This document shows positions 10,960-22,514 of a stretch of 60,000 nucleotides of DNA, piece after piece. Source of the stretch: Takakia lepidozioides (Eukaryota > Streptophyta > Takakiopsida > Takakiales > Takakiaceae); contig CM060731.1 of NCBI GenBank assembly GCA_030704615.1, positions 88,518,756 to 88,578,755 of the forward strand, read 5' to 3'. The notes beneath the pieces are model-generated. The model did not search any database. It saw nothing but the letters and a program-made list of their open reading frames with translations, and was not told where the DNA came from. Numbering within the stretch: the first letter of the stretch is position 1; each line of letters starts with the position of its first letter. Made by a program: the position numbers and the translations under genes.

Positions 10960-12538
10960 CTTTCCTACCTATATGTCCTGAAGGGGCCGTGGTAGATAGT
11001 GTCCTTGGGGATAAATTTCAGGGAGTTCATCCTTTTTCTAATGCCAGATTGAGGTATTTACAACATGATAGTAAAGTCACTGCCCACCAACACCCCCCAC
11101 CTTCAGAACATGACTTATAGATAGACATGAAGTGAACAATCTTCTCTTAGGAGTGACATGAAAAAGAGAGAGTACTCGGCATACGAAGGTAGATAAAACG
11201 ATGAAAGAGGACTTTGGGATAGACTATCATAGATGGTCCGCACAATCCCATCACTGCATCACACATACATGTATACTTATGTTAACAAATCAAATGGGAA
11301 TGGTTTGCTTTGCAAATAATATAGAGATTGCAACAAAGGGAATGGTGAGGGAGGCCTTGCTCTCATTTTGCTCTTCACTCTTCTCTGTTGTGCCCATCTC
11401 CTCCCTGCTTTGAGTTCGTGCTGTGTCGTGAGGCCATGTCGTGCCCGAATCACATCTATCGACGCCAGACGGGAGTCATTTTCCCGAAAGCAGATGACAT
11501 CATTGTCTTCCTGGATGTTTACAGGGACGATCCTCGACTTGTCCAGCTGAGAGCAATGGAGTTTCTTCCAGGATTGCACGATTCTCCTAGACCCCGGCTA
11601 GGGAGCAGGTGGTTCCTACGCATCATGGACCTGGACTTTCCGCATGTGTGGGAGCCGAACAGATCACGCACAACGTTGCTGTATCGCTGGAATTGTTGCG
11701 AGTGGACGTATGATGAGTGCATAGGTGAAAACTTTACGCGTGGACGGACTGGCTCGGAAAGTGGGGACATTCTCTTCAGTTATGAGGATGAGGAGGAGGG
11801 GAACACAGGGCCCACTGTGAAAATGTCCTTCTACTAAGGGGGCGCTATTGATAAACACGACATCCTCGTTAGTTTCAACCGGGCGACAGAATCCACTGAC
11901 ATTTTGTTCAAATATAGGCACCCGGTCACTGAGGAGGTCCTTGAGAGGCCAGTTAGAGTTCCTTCTTCTTGGGCAAGGGGACCATAGGTCTTGCATGCTA
12001 GAGTAGACATGTTTCGACTCGCTGACACTCATGGCACATACATTTTCATTCAGAAATCAAGCAGCTTCCCTGTGCCATATGGGGAATATACATGCTTGGA
12101 TAATCTTCTGTTAAGGTTTTTTGCAATTCACTGCCAGTATACTGGGACGTGTCCTTTGTCGTATGGATTGCTGTTTGCACAAGGTGCAGTATGCAAATGC
12201 TGGAATGTGCAGTAGGACCCTTCCCACTGGGACACAGAACTAGCAATCTTGTAAAGGCATCACATTTGCATAACAGTAACAATGTATTTGTAGCAAATTG
12301 GAGTCTTCTCATAAAGGTGGACGAAAACGCCAGGATGGGCTGCGAAATCACTACAAATTGAATGACGAGCAGTAACAAGGAAGCACTATGCAGTACATAG
12401 ACCATAAACGGCGCTGAAATAGGCCTCAATGCCCGTTAATCTCCACACAATGTATGCTTTACTCGGATCCATTTGTAGACAACCAAAATAAAAAAAGCAT
12501 GCGCATGCCATTCATGGCCAAAAACCACATTCTCATGT
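10960..12538. other. Degenerate region with one longer unrecognised frame (11388-11837, plus)
   Basis: The plus-strand frame 11388-11837 (149 codons) is Arg/Asp-rich with an acidic end (SYEDEEEGN). A second open segment in the same area ends near 12215. I do not recognise a domain in either, and no clear splice sites link them to copy A. They may be the decayed 3' end of copy A or another element. The rest shows nothing I can name. Confidence 0.3.
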
Positions 12539-12554
12539 ATTGCGGCACCGAAAT
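12539..12554. repeat. Single palindrome unit downstream of the MULE gene
   Basis: ATTGCGGCACCGAAAT is a two-mismatch version of the palindrome found in the arrays at 16523-17163 and 22515-24058. It lies 117 bp beyond the MULE stop codon, so the motif brackets both genes. Confidence 0.65.
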
Positions 12555-12670
12555 TCACCTGTAGCCATGACGATGCAGCACCACCAAGTGTATAATTCCT
12601 CACAAAAAAATAGGGTGCAAGAAGATGAATGTAATATAATTGCCACTTTCTCCTTCCCGAATGTGGAATG

Positions 12671-15600
12671 TCAAGCAGTCCGACCAGTATCCTGCCGTAG
12701 GGCCTTGTGCAGCTCGTTGAAACTCAGTGTTGGAGCATGGATGAAGACGTCCACTGCGGATATGCAACTCATGCGCTTCAGAAAAATGTAATAAAAGTGT
12801 TTGCAGGGGACGTATGCTGCATTCTTCGATTCCATAACAAGGAAGTCCTCACAGTTGCAAGCTGGGTATTGTGAAACCGTGATTGCATACACGACACTGC
12901 GCGCAGCAGACCCGGCTATTGACAACTGAAATATGCGCCCCATCCCGGGGTGAGGAACATCCCTGCAACCTTGCACTATGCAGGGCATTGCAAGAGCGTT
13001 GGCCATCCCGGTGTCGTTCGCCTTTGTTGGTGGCCGCCGTCTTTTCAGTTTCCCCCACCAATGGGTGGGCCAAGTTGCGGGGTCACCCACCGATATGCGG
13101 GGCGAAGAGCTTCTCGTGGGAGGAGGATGACGACTGGGAATTGGATTTCGTGGAACGTCTGTCCTCTCCACCAGTCGAAACCCTGCACTTCCTAGAGCGT
13201 CTGCCTCCTCCAGGGTAAGATCTGTACCAGTTGCCACAGGCCAGACTGCCGGTGGTTTAGGCATGCCTTGTACACCATACTTGGGCTTGCCGAATACACA
13301 CGACATGATGTCGTGCCTGCAGAACCAAAACTCCTTCAGTGTGGCCTCCACAAACTTTGCGCACACAAATCTCCTTGTGAAGCAAGGGGCAGGCACACCG
13401 CCCTGCGGGCTCCTCCGAATCATCTCATTGCATCTCTGGTTGGTGTCGACACGAACAGCACAACATTTGCCACGAAATGTCGGACGGGTCCGTGCAATTC
13501 TCCACTGCGAGGCCGACACATCTCGCTCCACGATTGGAATGCTGTATTGGGTAACAAAAACAGGAGCAACATGCTCATCCTCGGCATGTTGTCTCGAGTC
13601 TGGCAGCGATTCCATGGATGCTGCAGGAGAGGGGGTACGAAACCTACTTCGTGGAGGCGTGGGACGCAACATCGTTGCGCCCCGAGGTTGAGTGTGGATG
13701 TTCATATCTGATCTCCATGAATCCCCGTCCCCTCCGGGCATGTCCTCAATTCTTCTCTTCACCGGCCGGCTGCGGACATCGCCCTCCAGGCAGTTCCCCC
13801 GATTGTGTAACGGCGTTGACCTTATTGTTTCCCGCAATGCAGCAATCCATTTTTTGGGATCGGTCGAACGATGCGCCGCCCTCATCAACATCTCCTGCCT
13901 GTCTGGTCCGATACCCCATTGCTTTCCTCCCAGAAACTGGTAGTAACGAGATTGTTGCATGATGGCCCTCACAATATCTTCTGTTGTTGCTGTCAACATG
14001 TCAACGAGATGTGCCGCAGAGGAAGCACGCCAGGAAGAGTGCACCGATTCGGCCATGTTCGTCGTCGGCATATCCGTGTCATCCTCCAAGCTCATGTCCT
14101 GTTGAAGGAAATTAGAAATATCACTGATTGTGGAGAATGTCCAAGCACAAAACATAACAATTGTCAAGTACAGAAATGTGTTACCTGTCTCATGTAGTCT
14201 CCAAACTGGCGGAATCTATAGTGCCACCACGCAAGCCACGTTTGCAGTTTTGGCTGATCTTTCACATCCAGTGCCCCTGAAGACACCCACCAGGCGCGTA
14301 TGGTTGCAAACTCGGTCTCCGCCTCGTCGATGGAATTCGCATTTTTCCACGCTAGGCATATACTGATATGATCCTGCTGGTGGCGTGACGCCACGAACCT
14401 TTTCGTGTTTTGCGTCAAACTCTGCATGAAGTGGAACCCGCAAGATCTCTCCTTCCCTTCCATTGGAGTCTTTGGGTCGTCCCCATATACCCTCCTAACT
14501 GCAGCCCAGTTCGCCTGGGCATTGTCAGCCATGAAGCCCCTAAAATCGGGAGGGGGCAACTTGGCTCTCGCCATTTGCTCATTAATTCCGCGCCACATAT
14601 GCAACTCCAAATCTGTGTCTTCTCCCTTCATTTCGCAGATAGCAATGGTCATCAACTTTCTGCAATGTGGGTCGTATACATGTGCCCCCATTGTCACCCA
14701 ATCGTGGTTGGTAATTCGCCGGATGTGGTCGAACATGACCCAACAATTTGAGAGGTCTCCACTGGTCATCCGCTTCACCAAATCGACGCCGCTCCCCGGT
14801 CCGCACGTTGACATCTTAAATATGAAGCACCTGTCCGTCTCCGAGCCTTGACCAGGAAAGAAGCTGCCTTGGATGAAGTCGTAGCCGCATGTGCGCTTCA
14901 CTTCCAAGATGGAGTGCATGTCTGATCCTCTTCCGATTCGTTTCTTGCAGCCGACAATGTGGTTCCTGACATTGGGGCTGCACACATGGGAGACAGCTTC
15001 CAGCAGGTCCTTCATGTCCCCCTCACCCAGCTTCTCTCTTGTGCTTCCGTCCTCTGACATTATTCTGCCAATTGCAATCCTATGTGCCGATGCGAGCTGT
15101 ATCTGCTTTGGTTTTGCACCCGGCCTCAACCTCACCTCCTCCTTGATAATATCCTGGGCTTGTTGAAAAGCGACTCTGCAATTGCCTCTGGCGAGGGGGT
15201 GCTCCTGCTTTCCGATGTGAATGCATGCTCTGGTGCACGCTGGGCCGACGGTCCCGAAGTAGTACTGCTTGGCGTTGCACACTGCCATGCACGTAGGGGC
15301 TGCGTTGCAATGGGCATACTTGAACGTCCCTGCAGGAACTCTACCTTGAGGCCAAAATGGGGTCGACGAATTGCCAATCCAGTCAGTCTCATTCCTGGTG
15401 CCTTTGCTAGTGTAATGGTAACATGTGCTCGAGAAACATTTAAGATGCCCAGCACACAATACATATCTCACTCGAACTCCATCACCCAGGTTGGACGATG
15501 AAGATTTTGGTGACACACCAAGGGTGGCCGTCATGTTTCCTGTTCATTCCTGCGAGCATGCCGTCTGGGCCTGCGCCTGCCGGCACTGGAGGGAACTCGT

Positions 15601-16198
15601 AGATAGCATTCCCATCCACAACATCAGGCAAAGTTTCCACAAAATGGATTGGAGTTTTGTCGTAATCAAGCCTAAGAAGGTCACTGGAGCGGGAACCCGT
15701 TGTCTTCATCCTCCGCAATATGTCGATTACTGAGTGGACGGAAGTTGAGTCGGACGGTGTATGCTGAACACTCCTAGTGACGGACGACTTCGAAACATAC
15801 GATGGAAGGACCATACAGTCTTCATCGTCACTGGATAAGTCGTGGACGACTGTTTCCCTGTTTTCCTGGATTTCCATTTTCACATGTTTGGGCTTCTCTG
15901 CTTGTGAAGAGGTGCCCACATCCTTCACATCTTGCACGCCAGACCCTCTTGTGGAAGGAGGATCAACCAAGTTCCAGCGTGGGAACTCTTTAGGCACAAT
16001 TTCACCAATGGCACTGTACCGGATGGATTCAGAAGCTGGGAGCCGCCACTCTTTGCCTTTTCCGAAATCTGCATGCAGAATGACGACACTTTCCAGAAAA
16101 TTTCCATAAGCATCCTTTGTCTCCTCTTCCAAAAACACCGTTCCAGGGCGGAGCCCGAACTTCACACACAAGTACTGCTCAGTGACAATCGCAAATCC
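12671..16198 (-). CDS. MULE-family transposase with SWIM zinc finger
   Basis: Three coding segments read on the minus strand. An N-terminal segment (about 16198-15482) is acidic and Ser-rich and holds DGHPWCVTKIF near its end. The middle segment (about 15483-14175) carries a Cys/His-rich region, then the DDE core of Mutator-like transposases: VTMGAHVYDPHCRKLMTIAI, then FMADNAQANWAAVRRVYGDD with the second Asp, then a helical region with WLAWWHYRFRQF. An intron of 76 nt (14174-14099, GT..AG) leads to the last segment (14098-12671) with a Pro/Arg-rich linker and a C-terminal SWIM finger (CNC...CKH). It stops with TGA. A one-base frame change is needed near 15483. The true start lies beyond an acceptor near 16199. 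The protein would bind and cut element ends. Except at that join, no internal stop is seen, so it decayed less than copy B. Confidence 0.8.
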
Positions 16199-16522
16199 TT
16201 AGTCGCAGGGTATTTTAGCTTTCAGAGAATCAGGATGGAAGTACACGTTTACCCAAACACGGGAGTCCATTTTGAAGACGGGACCTCTCGGTACGCTCCG
16301 CAGCGAAGTCCTGCAATGAGAAGAGTGTGTCCTACCTAATAACACAAATGATTTTCTGGAGGATTCCGTATCCAACAGGATGGGTGATCAGTGCACGTAA
16401 AGATGAAGGTGTGTAACGTACGTTACAAAAACGGACGACAACAACAAGTTCACATCGGATATTTGGTGCCTGAATTGTAATGTACAACCACTTGGGCTAC
16501 AATAAATCAGGCCTTCCCATGA

Positions 16523-17163
16523 ATTTCGGCACCGAAATCTGGATGAACATCTCTGTCATGTAACAACTTTGGAAGCCAGGGGATGAATTCCGGCAACAGA
16601 AATCGTAATTTGTTCACCTCATGAAACTGACCAAGCACCCAACGGATGGATTTCGGTGCCGAAATTCGGATGAACATCTTCTTCATTAAATTGTTTCTGC
16701 ACATAAGGGTTGAATTTGGATGCCAAAATACGGATGAATGTGTTCCTGATTACAGTCGTGATTCACCACGTGTCCGGATATCGGTGCCAACATCCGAATG
16801 ACAGTAATCCTGAATCGGCAGAATGGATGTATTTCGGCGCCGAAATTCATTCTTCATCTCCTTTTCCGACCCTAATTCTGTTGCCCTGCGGATGGATTTC
16901 GGTGGCGAAATTCATCTGAAGTCCTTTTTGTTTTTTTTTTCTTTGCGACAGATGAACTTCGGCGCCGAATCTCATCCAAGTACTCCCTTCTTATTTTCCT
17001 TTTTCTTCGCGAGCAATGAATTTCGGCGCCGAAATTCATCCGAAGTCCTCCCGAATTTTATTTTTTTTCTTTGCGAGCAATGAATGTCGGCGCCGAAATT
17101 CATCCGAAGTCCTCCCGATTTTTATTTTTTTTCTTCGCGAGGATTGGATTTCGGCACCGAAAT
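16523..17163. repeat. 64-bp phased tandem array of the palindrome ATTTCGGCGCCGAAAT
   Basis: Eleven units start at 16523, 16587, 16650, 16714, 16778, 16831, 16896, 16956, 17020, 17084 and 17148. Spacings are 64, 63, 64, 64, 53, 65, 60, 64, 64 and 64 bp. Units at 16831 and 17020 are perfect 16-bp palindromes; others have one to five changes, commonly GGCACC or GGTGCC at the centre. Flanks often read GGATGA...TTCATCC, extending the symmetry, and T-rich spacers with TTCGCGAGCAATGA repeat in the later units. The array lies between copy B and the MULE gene. Peptides such as FGAEI in overlapping frames come from the repeat. Confidence 0.93.
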
Positions 17164-18065
17164 TCGAACCTGCACTGCCGCTACCACTGTTACTCTGAGA
17201 AGCCCTCCCCTCAAAAATACCATCCTCACCAGCCGGAACTGTCCACCTGGGTGCGGAAGTGTCCTCAACATTCCCCTCGCTCTCGGACGCGGATTCTATT
17301 ACGAACTTCTCTACTCTGCCTTTCACAATTCTATGTTTGGCCTCACGCCTCATTATAATTCTCTGTTTATTCCCATATGTCAATTGCTCTAACCGAGTAG
17401 GCCTATCCTCCCTCCTGATGGCTTCTCTAGCAGCCGTGTCTGCATAGGCTGGTAGAAAAAAGGGCTTATGGGGACTCGCGAGAAACGATTTTCTGGCAAA
17501 GAATGGCCGATGCGATTCTGTCTCCTCCTCTGCAACAGGGTCCGATTCGGGCAAGTCTCCCAGCTTCTCCTCGTCGGACGACTCTGCAAGGCTAAGTGTA
17601 CGCACAAACATAGAATGAAGTACATTAGAGAATTCAAACAGGGAATCATCGGCAAGTTGCATGGTCCCTACAACCGAAACCAATACACTTACTATGGTGC
17701 AACTCACTCGAAGACAGACATTGGGGGAAGCGGCTTCGGGTGCCCCTTCATCGAACGAATTTCCTGGACTTCCTCCTCTTCATCTTCCTCCTCCCCTTCC
17801 ACGTCCTCTTTTGCGTTTTTGGGATCCTCAGTTGGAGGCAGACGCTGAAGGCCCGCCAAATTGTAATCGTACAAGGCCGTATCCCCCTCAAATGAGAACA
17901 CAAATCGGTTCGACATCCTTCCCGTCCACATACAGGCACCTGCGAATTCATACGATACAACCACAGCCAAACTCAAGAATGAGTCGCTTCCTCGCACAAG
18001 CAAACATACACAAACGGAAATGGTGTCAGTTTCGGTGCCGCATTCAATTAACGTTCTCACCTGTA

Positions 18066-19102
18066 TTTGCAGTGACGTCGAGGACCCTGCCTTCAACATC
18101 CGTACACGTTTCCATGAGCGTTTGGATGAATGCAGGACTTCTGGTCCTGCCATACCTCCATGGCTTGCCCAACAAATCACAAAGAATGTCCTTCTCTCCC
18201 ACATGGTTGAACATGACGTTATACTCCAGTGGATCAACTGTGGAATCAACAAGTCTTCTTGCTTCACGTAATTTGAATTTCGAATGTTCCTTCACGAAGC
18301 AAAATGCCTGAAAGATAAGAGTCTGCAGAGAAGGAAATGAAAACGTCAGAGGTGGCCTACACGTACAGGGGCAATTTCGGCGCAGAAATTGACATAGCAG
18401 AGGAGAACCACAACATACCTTCTAGCCATCTTTGAGAAGACCCTGCGTGTTGATGCAAGTCCAGATCTTTTTCAGGATGGGTGCTACACTTCTCCCCGTC
18501 CATACTTTGATATCATTCTCAGTGATTTCTCCATCGGCTGCTAGCACAACAACACAGCCAACGTCGTCCAACATGTTGGCTGCGAACCCGAATGTGTGGC
18601 TCCAGTATCTTTCGTCGTACTTGTTCCACCAGGGTACTGAGCCCAGCCCCAGTATCTCCTGCCCATCTGGGATATCCACAAGGATCATGTCGATGGAGGC
18701 TTTCACCGCCCTGCCCCCGACTGTGCTCTTTTTGCCGTGGCTCATCGCCACAAAATACTCCATCATCTTTGTGTAGCCAGGAGTGTCCTCCATATCATTG
18801 CCAGTGGCCTTCCTCTTCCCCTTCCCCTGGTGGGCCTCGATCGCCTTCCTCAATCTCGTTATCTCCAGCCTTCTGGTCAGAGCAGTTAGGAAATTTTCAT
18901 TAACACACTCCACAATTGTGGGTGTTTTGAGGACTTCCCTGCCCGCAATGTGCACCGCACGGTAGGGTTTGCCAGGTGCATCCTCATATAGTGATCTCTT
19001 TGCAGCCGACCCCCCGGAGCGCTGGCCCTTGTGAATTTTCGGACGAGGTGTGGCCCCCTGGGTGTTTTTCCTGCTGGAAATCGTCGTCGGAATCCTCCTC
19101 AT
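18066..19102 (-). CDS. Methyltransferase-like domain of copy B
   Basis: On the minus strand the exon 19102-18422 contains KASIDMILVDIPDG (motif IV position), DERYWSHTFGFAANMLDD, VGCVVVLAADGE and a helix ending in IWTCINTQ. The exon 18308-18066 reads CFVKEHSKFKLRE, FNHVGEKDIL, LLGKPWRYGRTRSPAFIQTL and VLDVTANTG, the KP..L helix followed by motif I, then splices to GSDSFLSLAV. The IV-before-I order fits the beta class. The catalytic DPPY/SPPY tetrad is DIPD here and DCPT in copy A. A degenerate tetrad in both copies suggests a binding or scaffolding role rather than catalysis, or loss of activity before divergence. Confidence 0.55.
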
Positions 19103-20989
19103 CTGGCTGACTGTGTTGCTGCTTCTTCTTCTTGGGTGTGGGGGTCTTCGTCTCTTGCCCCTGTTTGCGTGTTCTTTTCTTCCTGTCCTTGGGCTGCTCA
19201 GCTGTCTGTTTCTCCATCTGCTCCTTCGCCAACGCTGCCGCCTTGGCTGACTTTCTCAGTGCTTTCTGCTTGGCTGCCTCCTCTGCTTTCAGTCTTTCCG
19301 CGTCCTCTGGTTGGGGATCTGATTGCGCCTTCATAGCCCTGGCATTCGCTTCCTTCTTCAAGTTAACCTCCGAGAGGTCAACGGTCCCACTTGGGAGATC
19401 CACATACCAGGGACAGTCTACCAAATGCTTGGCATGCCACTCCTTCGCCATTACTTCTGTGTACATCGTTCCACGACCTCCAGGTGTCCTCCACGCCAGG
19501 AAGAATGGTGGAACCCTTTGAATGGCTCCGGACGGAATGAGTGCAAAGTTTATGTACCTGCAATCACGAGGCAGTTCAACAAAAATCATTCTACCGATGC
19601 ATCATGCAAGTGGAAGTTGTCAATGCACAAGGTATTTCGGCACCGAAATACGTAGTGGACCATGCCCCAATTACCCAGAACTCACATCTTGTAGAGGTAT
19701 ATTTTGGCGCCGCAATATCCATCGCTGCTTAGCCAAATCATCTAAACTGCAAATAGGGGGATGCATTGGCAGCAGATTACCTGAACAGGACATGCATTGC
19801 CGCTTTGTCGGCACCCTCCTGCTCTTTGATGTATACGCTGCGTCTTGCCTTTGCAATTTCTCTGAAAAAGAGGTTTGCGAAGCGCCCTCGCCAGGACTGC
19901 ACGTAGTTCTCCATTGTCTCAGGCTTCGTCCAGTCGATCTGTAACTTGAAAGTGGTGGTGTTGCAGTCCAATTGCTCCTGGGCGTGGGTCAGTACCTGCA
20001 GCATGGCAGGTTTCCAAAACATTCATGATTTTGAAATTGCGACGATGTCCAACACAGAATAGGAGAAAATTATACCTGATGCCACCAAGTCATCACATTG
20101 AGCCAGTCATTCATTTTGTCGTCTGTTGGCTCGATGGGAAAGTGGTACATCAGCTTCGTGTTTGTATGGCCGTTCCAGATTCGCAGCCACCTCGTCTGCA
20201 GCCACCTCACATCGGTTAGACAAGAACTCCAACACAAGAATCGCGAGAAGTCACAAAACAAGAATAAACACATGCTTACCTTCTATGCCGGCTCAACACA
20301 TGACACTGCGATGTGATGAAGTTTCTCCATGGACATTTCCGGTTTCATGGGTCTGGAGTAATGCAGTCCTATCTCCGCCAGGAACTCGGCACCAAGACCA
20401 GGGTCAGCGATTGCAACTTGCTTAACAAGTTTGGACCTGTACTTGGTCCGGGATTGCCTCCCTGCCTGCACAATATGACTCTCTATCGACGCGTCCGCCT
20501 TGTTGGGGGCATCATTCTCAAAGAACTGCCTTTTGGCATAGGCCAAGTCATCCCTGATGTTCGTCTGCATTCCCATACCCAGCAGATACAGTCAGGCCAC
20601 GGATCCCTGCAACAAATAGCATTAAATTGATACTGAAATTTCAGATGAACCTCACCGAATAGAGGATCTCCACCATGGCGTCCAGTGTTGGTCAGTACCA
20701 GGTGCGATCTGCTTTCGCTAGGGACTTCCTGTACAGCTCGGGATCGAGGGACTTTTGGAAGTCCGTCAGCGGAGCTGTCCCCACTTCTTGCACTCTATAG
20801 AGCATATGTGTCAGATGAGTTTCCACGAAGGCCCTCTTTGTTACCCTGCCATGGAGAAAAAAAACAACATGAAAATATGATTTCGGCACAGCAATCCAAT
20901 TTCCAGTTCAAAGAGTGCATGACAGTGGTGAACATTGCCTATTTCGGCGCCGCAATAGGCAGTACACAAGGATGTAATTGTATACTTAC

Positions 20990-22001
20990 AGTTTATATCC
21001 GCCATGGCACCCTTCAACAGTCCTCTGTCCCTGACGTCCACCTTCACGACAATGCAGTCCACCATGTAATGCCAACTGATATCTTGCGGATGCATTTCAG
21101 CAATGTACTCTGTCCAAGCAAGCATCCTGTGGTTCCCGTCCCAAACGAAGAACATCTTCCCTTCCATGTGTGCGAATGTGGGATTAGTCTTCAGATAGGC
21201 TTCAAACTCGGCATTAACAGTGTGCTAGTGGGGGCCCCAATTCTGAAGCTCCTCTGCAGTGGGGGCCCTTGTGACACCCTGGTCATTCTCAATGGAAACG
21301 TAGAATGCTGCCGACCCCCGTCTGTACCCTTCTCTGAAGTTGTGCTTCAGTCGATCGATATCCCCTGGCAGTGCTTGCCTTACAACTGGAAGGCTTACCA
21401 TGCGACACAAAGGAACTTTGAGGTTCTCCGGATACACCATGGAGCCCAAAACGCGACCTATGTTGCTATGAGTCTCTGCCAGCAACCTGTTTGCTGCTAT
21501 GTTCATGTCTCGTGCGCTCATGAGCATACCCGCCACCAGTTTCTTACTTCTATCACCTCTGTCACTTCCCTCACCCCTCTCACCAGCCTGTCTACTGTCC
21601 TGGAGGTTTTGCTCCTCCGCAAGCTCTAGCAGGTTTTGATCGTCGCCAAGTCGTACCACATTATCGTCCTCTCCTTCTGTCAGCTGAATGGGCCGCCCTT
21701 CTGCAGATCCGACTCCCGCATCTCCAGCGGCCTCCACCGCATCCGTGTTTTCTGAAATTGACTGCAAACCCAATATCTCCGCTTCCAGTCTCCCTAGGGG
21801 TTTTACTGGCGAAGCCATGGGCTCCTTCTGCTTCCTCGGCTTCCGAACTCTAGGTGGGCTTTTCTGAGGCAATATCTGAGGTGTTGAATGAGGACTCGCC
21901 TGCCTCGATGCACTTCCACCTTGTGAGCGCAGCACCCGGGCAGGAGTATCCAAAGTTGACTGTGTTGCCTCGCCCCCCTGCGATCCCTCCCCAGCTCCCA
22001 T
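20990..22001 (-). CDS. ParB/sulfiredoxin-like domain exon of copy B
   Basis: After about 180 residues of low-complexity linker come VPLCRMVSLPVVR, DIDRLKHNFREGYRRGSAAF and, past the in-frame TAG at 21227, GKMFFVWDGNHRMLAW. The DGNHR box is conserved with copy A. The exon ends near AMADIN followed by GTAAGTAT. Similarity to copy A is spread over the whole domain but is far from identity, so the duplication is old. The nearest known folds are ParB N-terminal and sulfiredoxin-like domains. This is motif-level recognition only. Confidence 0.55.
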
Positions 22002-22514
22002 GTCAAACAAACAGGAAAACATGAGACACTGCACGCAAAAAAAAAGGTGTAAAAGGAATATTGCGTATGGAGTGCTTCACATCCGCGAAGCACGAATCTC
22101 TCACTGGTGGGCGATCCGAGTCTCCGGATAACGAGGTCTGCATTTCATGCATGAGACGGAGCTTAAGTCGTGTCGTCGGCGGCTTCCCAAAATCCCGCGT
22201 CCTCCTTCTCTTTGCCGGAGTCGCCTGACCTTCCACAAACTCTATGCTACCACTATGCCGCATAAGGAGAGGAAACGCAGGAGAATGTCACTGCAGAAGG
22301 GCAAGGAGCGAGAGAGCGAAGCGGTGGAACATGCAACCACTATGCACGAGCAGATGCGTAAGCAGCCACGTCTCCCGAAGCGTTGCCACCGTCCACCACT
22401 TTTTGCCGTATGGGTGATGAAGAGATTGTGACCCCTGACACGTTCGCACGGATGAAGTCGACTGGAACACGACGCGTGCCAGTTCCAGCCACCAGTACAA
22501 GACGGTTTATCCGA

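Larger units (their letters stand above)
782..10960 (+). pseudogene. ParB-like/methyltransferase-like gene, copy A, split by a CACTA element
   Basis: A multi-exon gene with no product I can name. Exons inferred from splice signals and from alignment with copy B (17180-22001, minus): 782-859 (starts ATGGGGAGGAAG, ends AAG/GTAAGT), 2281-2922, about 3034-3223, 3318-about 3727, 3823-4058, 4243-4906, 5013-5348, about 5462-5605, then after the transposon 10620-10741 and 10845 onward. Order of parts: Gly/Lys-rich N terminus, acidic linker, ParB/sulfiredoxin-like domain, a helical middle region with the shared WLxIWNG motif, a Lys/Arg-rich linker, and a methyltransferase-like C-terminal domain. The gene is decayed. 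There is a frame change at a T run near 3660, an in-frame TGA at 5094-5096, a 5-kb insertion at 5605, frame disruption just after it (about 10628-10665) and a TAA at 10865-10867. Function is inferred from domain shape only. Confidence 0.6.
17180..22001 (-). pseudogene. ParB-like/methyltransferase-like gene, copy B
   Basis: Paralogue of copy A with matching exon order on the minus strand: 22001 to about 20990 (N-terminal linker plus ParB-like domain), about 20847-20657, about 20580-20276, about 20230-20077, about 19995-19780, about 19563-18422, about 18308-18066, about 18000-17700, and a last charged exon near 17600-17180. The ATG at 22001 (MGAGEGSQGG) begins a long Ser/Pro/Glu-rich disordered linker absent from copy A. 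Alignment with copy A fixes in-frame stops: TAG at 21227-21225, TGA at 20694-20692, TAG at 20285-20283 and TAG at 18424-18422. They occur at residues that are sense in copy A, so this copy is probably non-functional as read. Its intron positions agree with copy A where both are visible, so the copies diverged as intron-bearing DNA, not through retrocopies. Confidence 0.6.

Noticed and set aside
16507-17204. Repeated peptides such as FGAEI and EFRRRNS suggesting a repeat protein
   Set aside because: They are translations of the palindrome ATTTCGGCGCCGAAAT in different frames and on both strands, broken by stops.
17661-18311. Plus-strand 216-codon frame
   Set aside because: It is antisense to copy B exons that align with copy A; the minus strand carries the supported reading.
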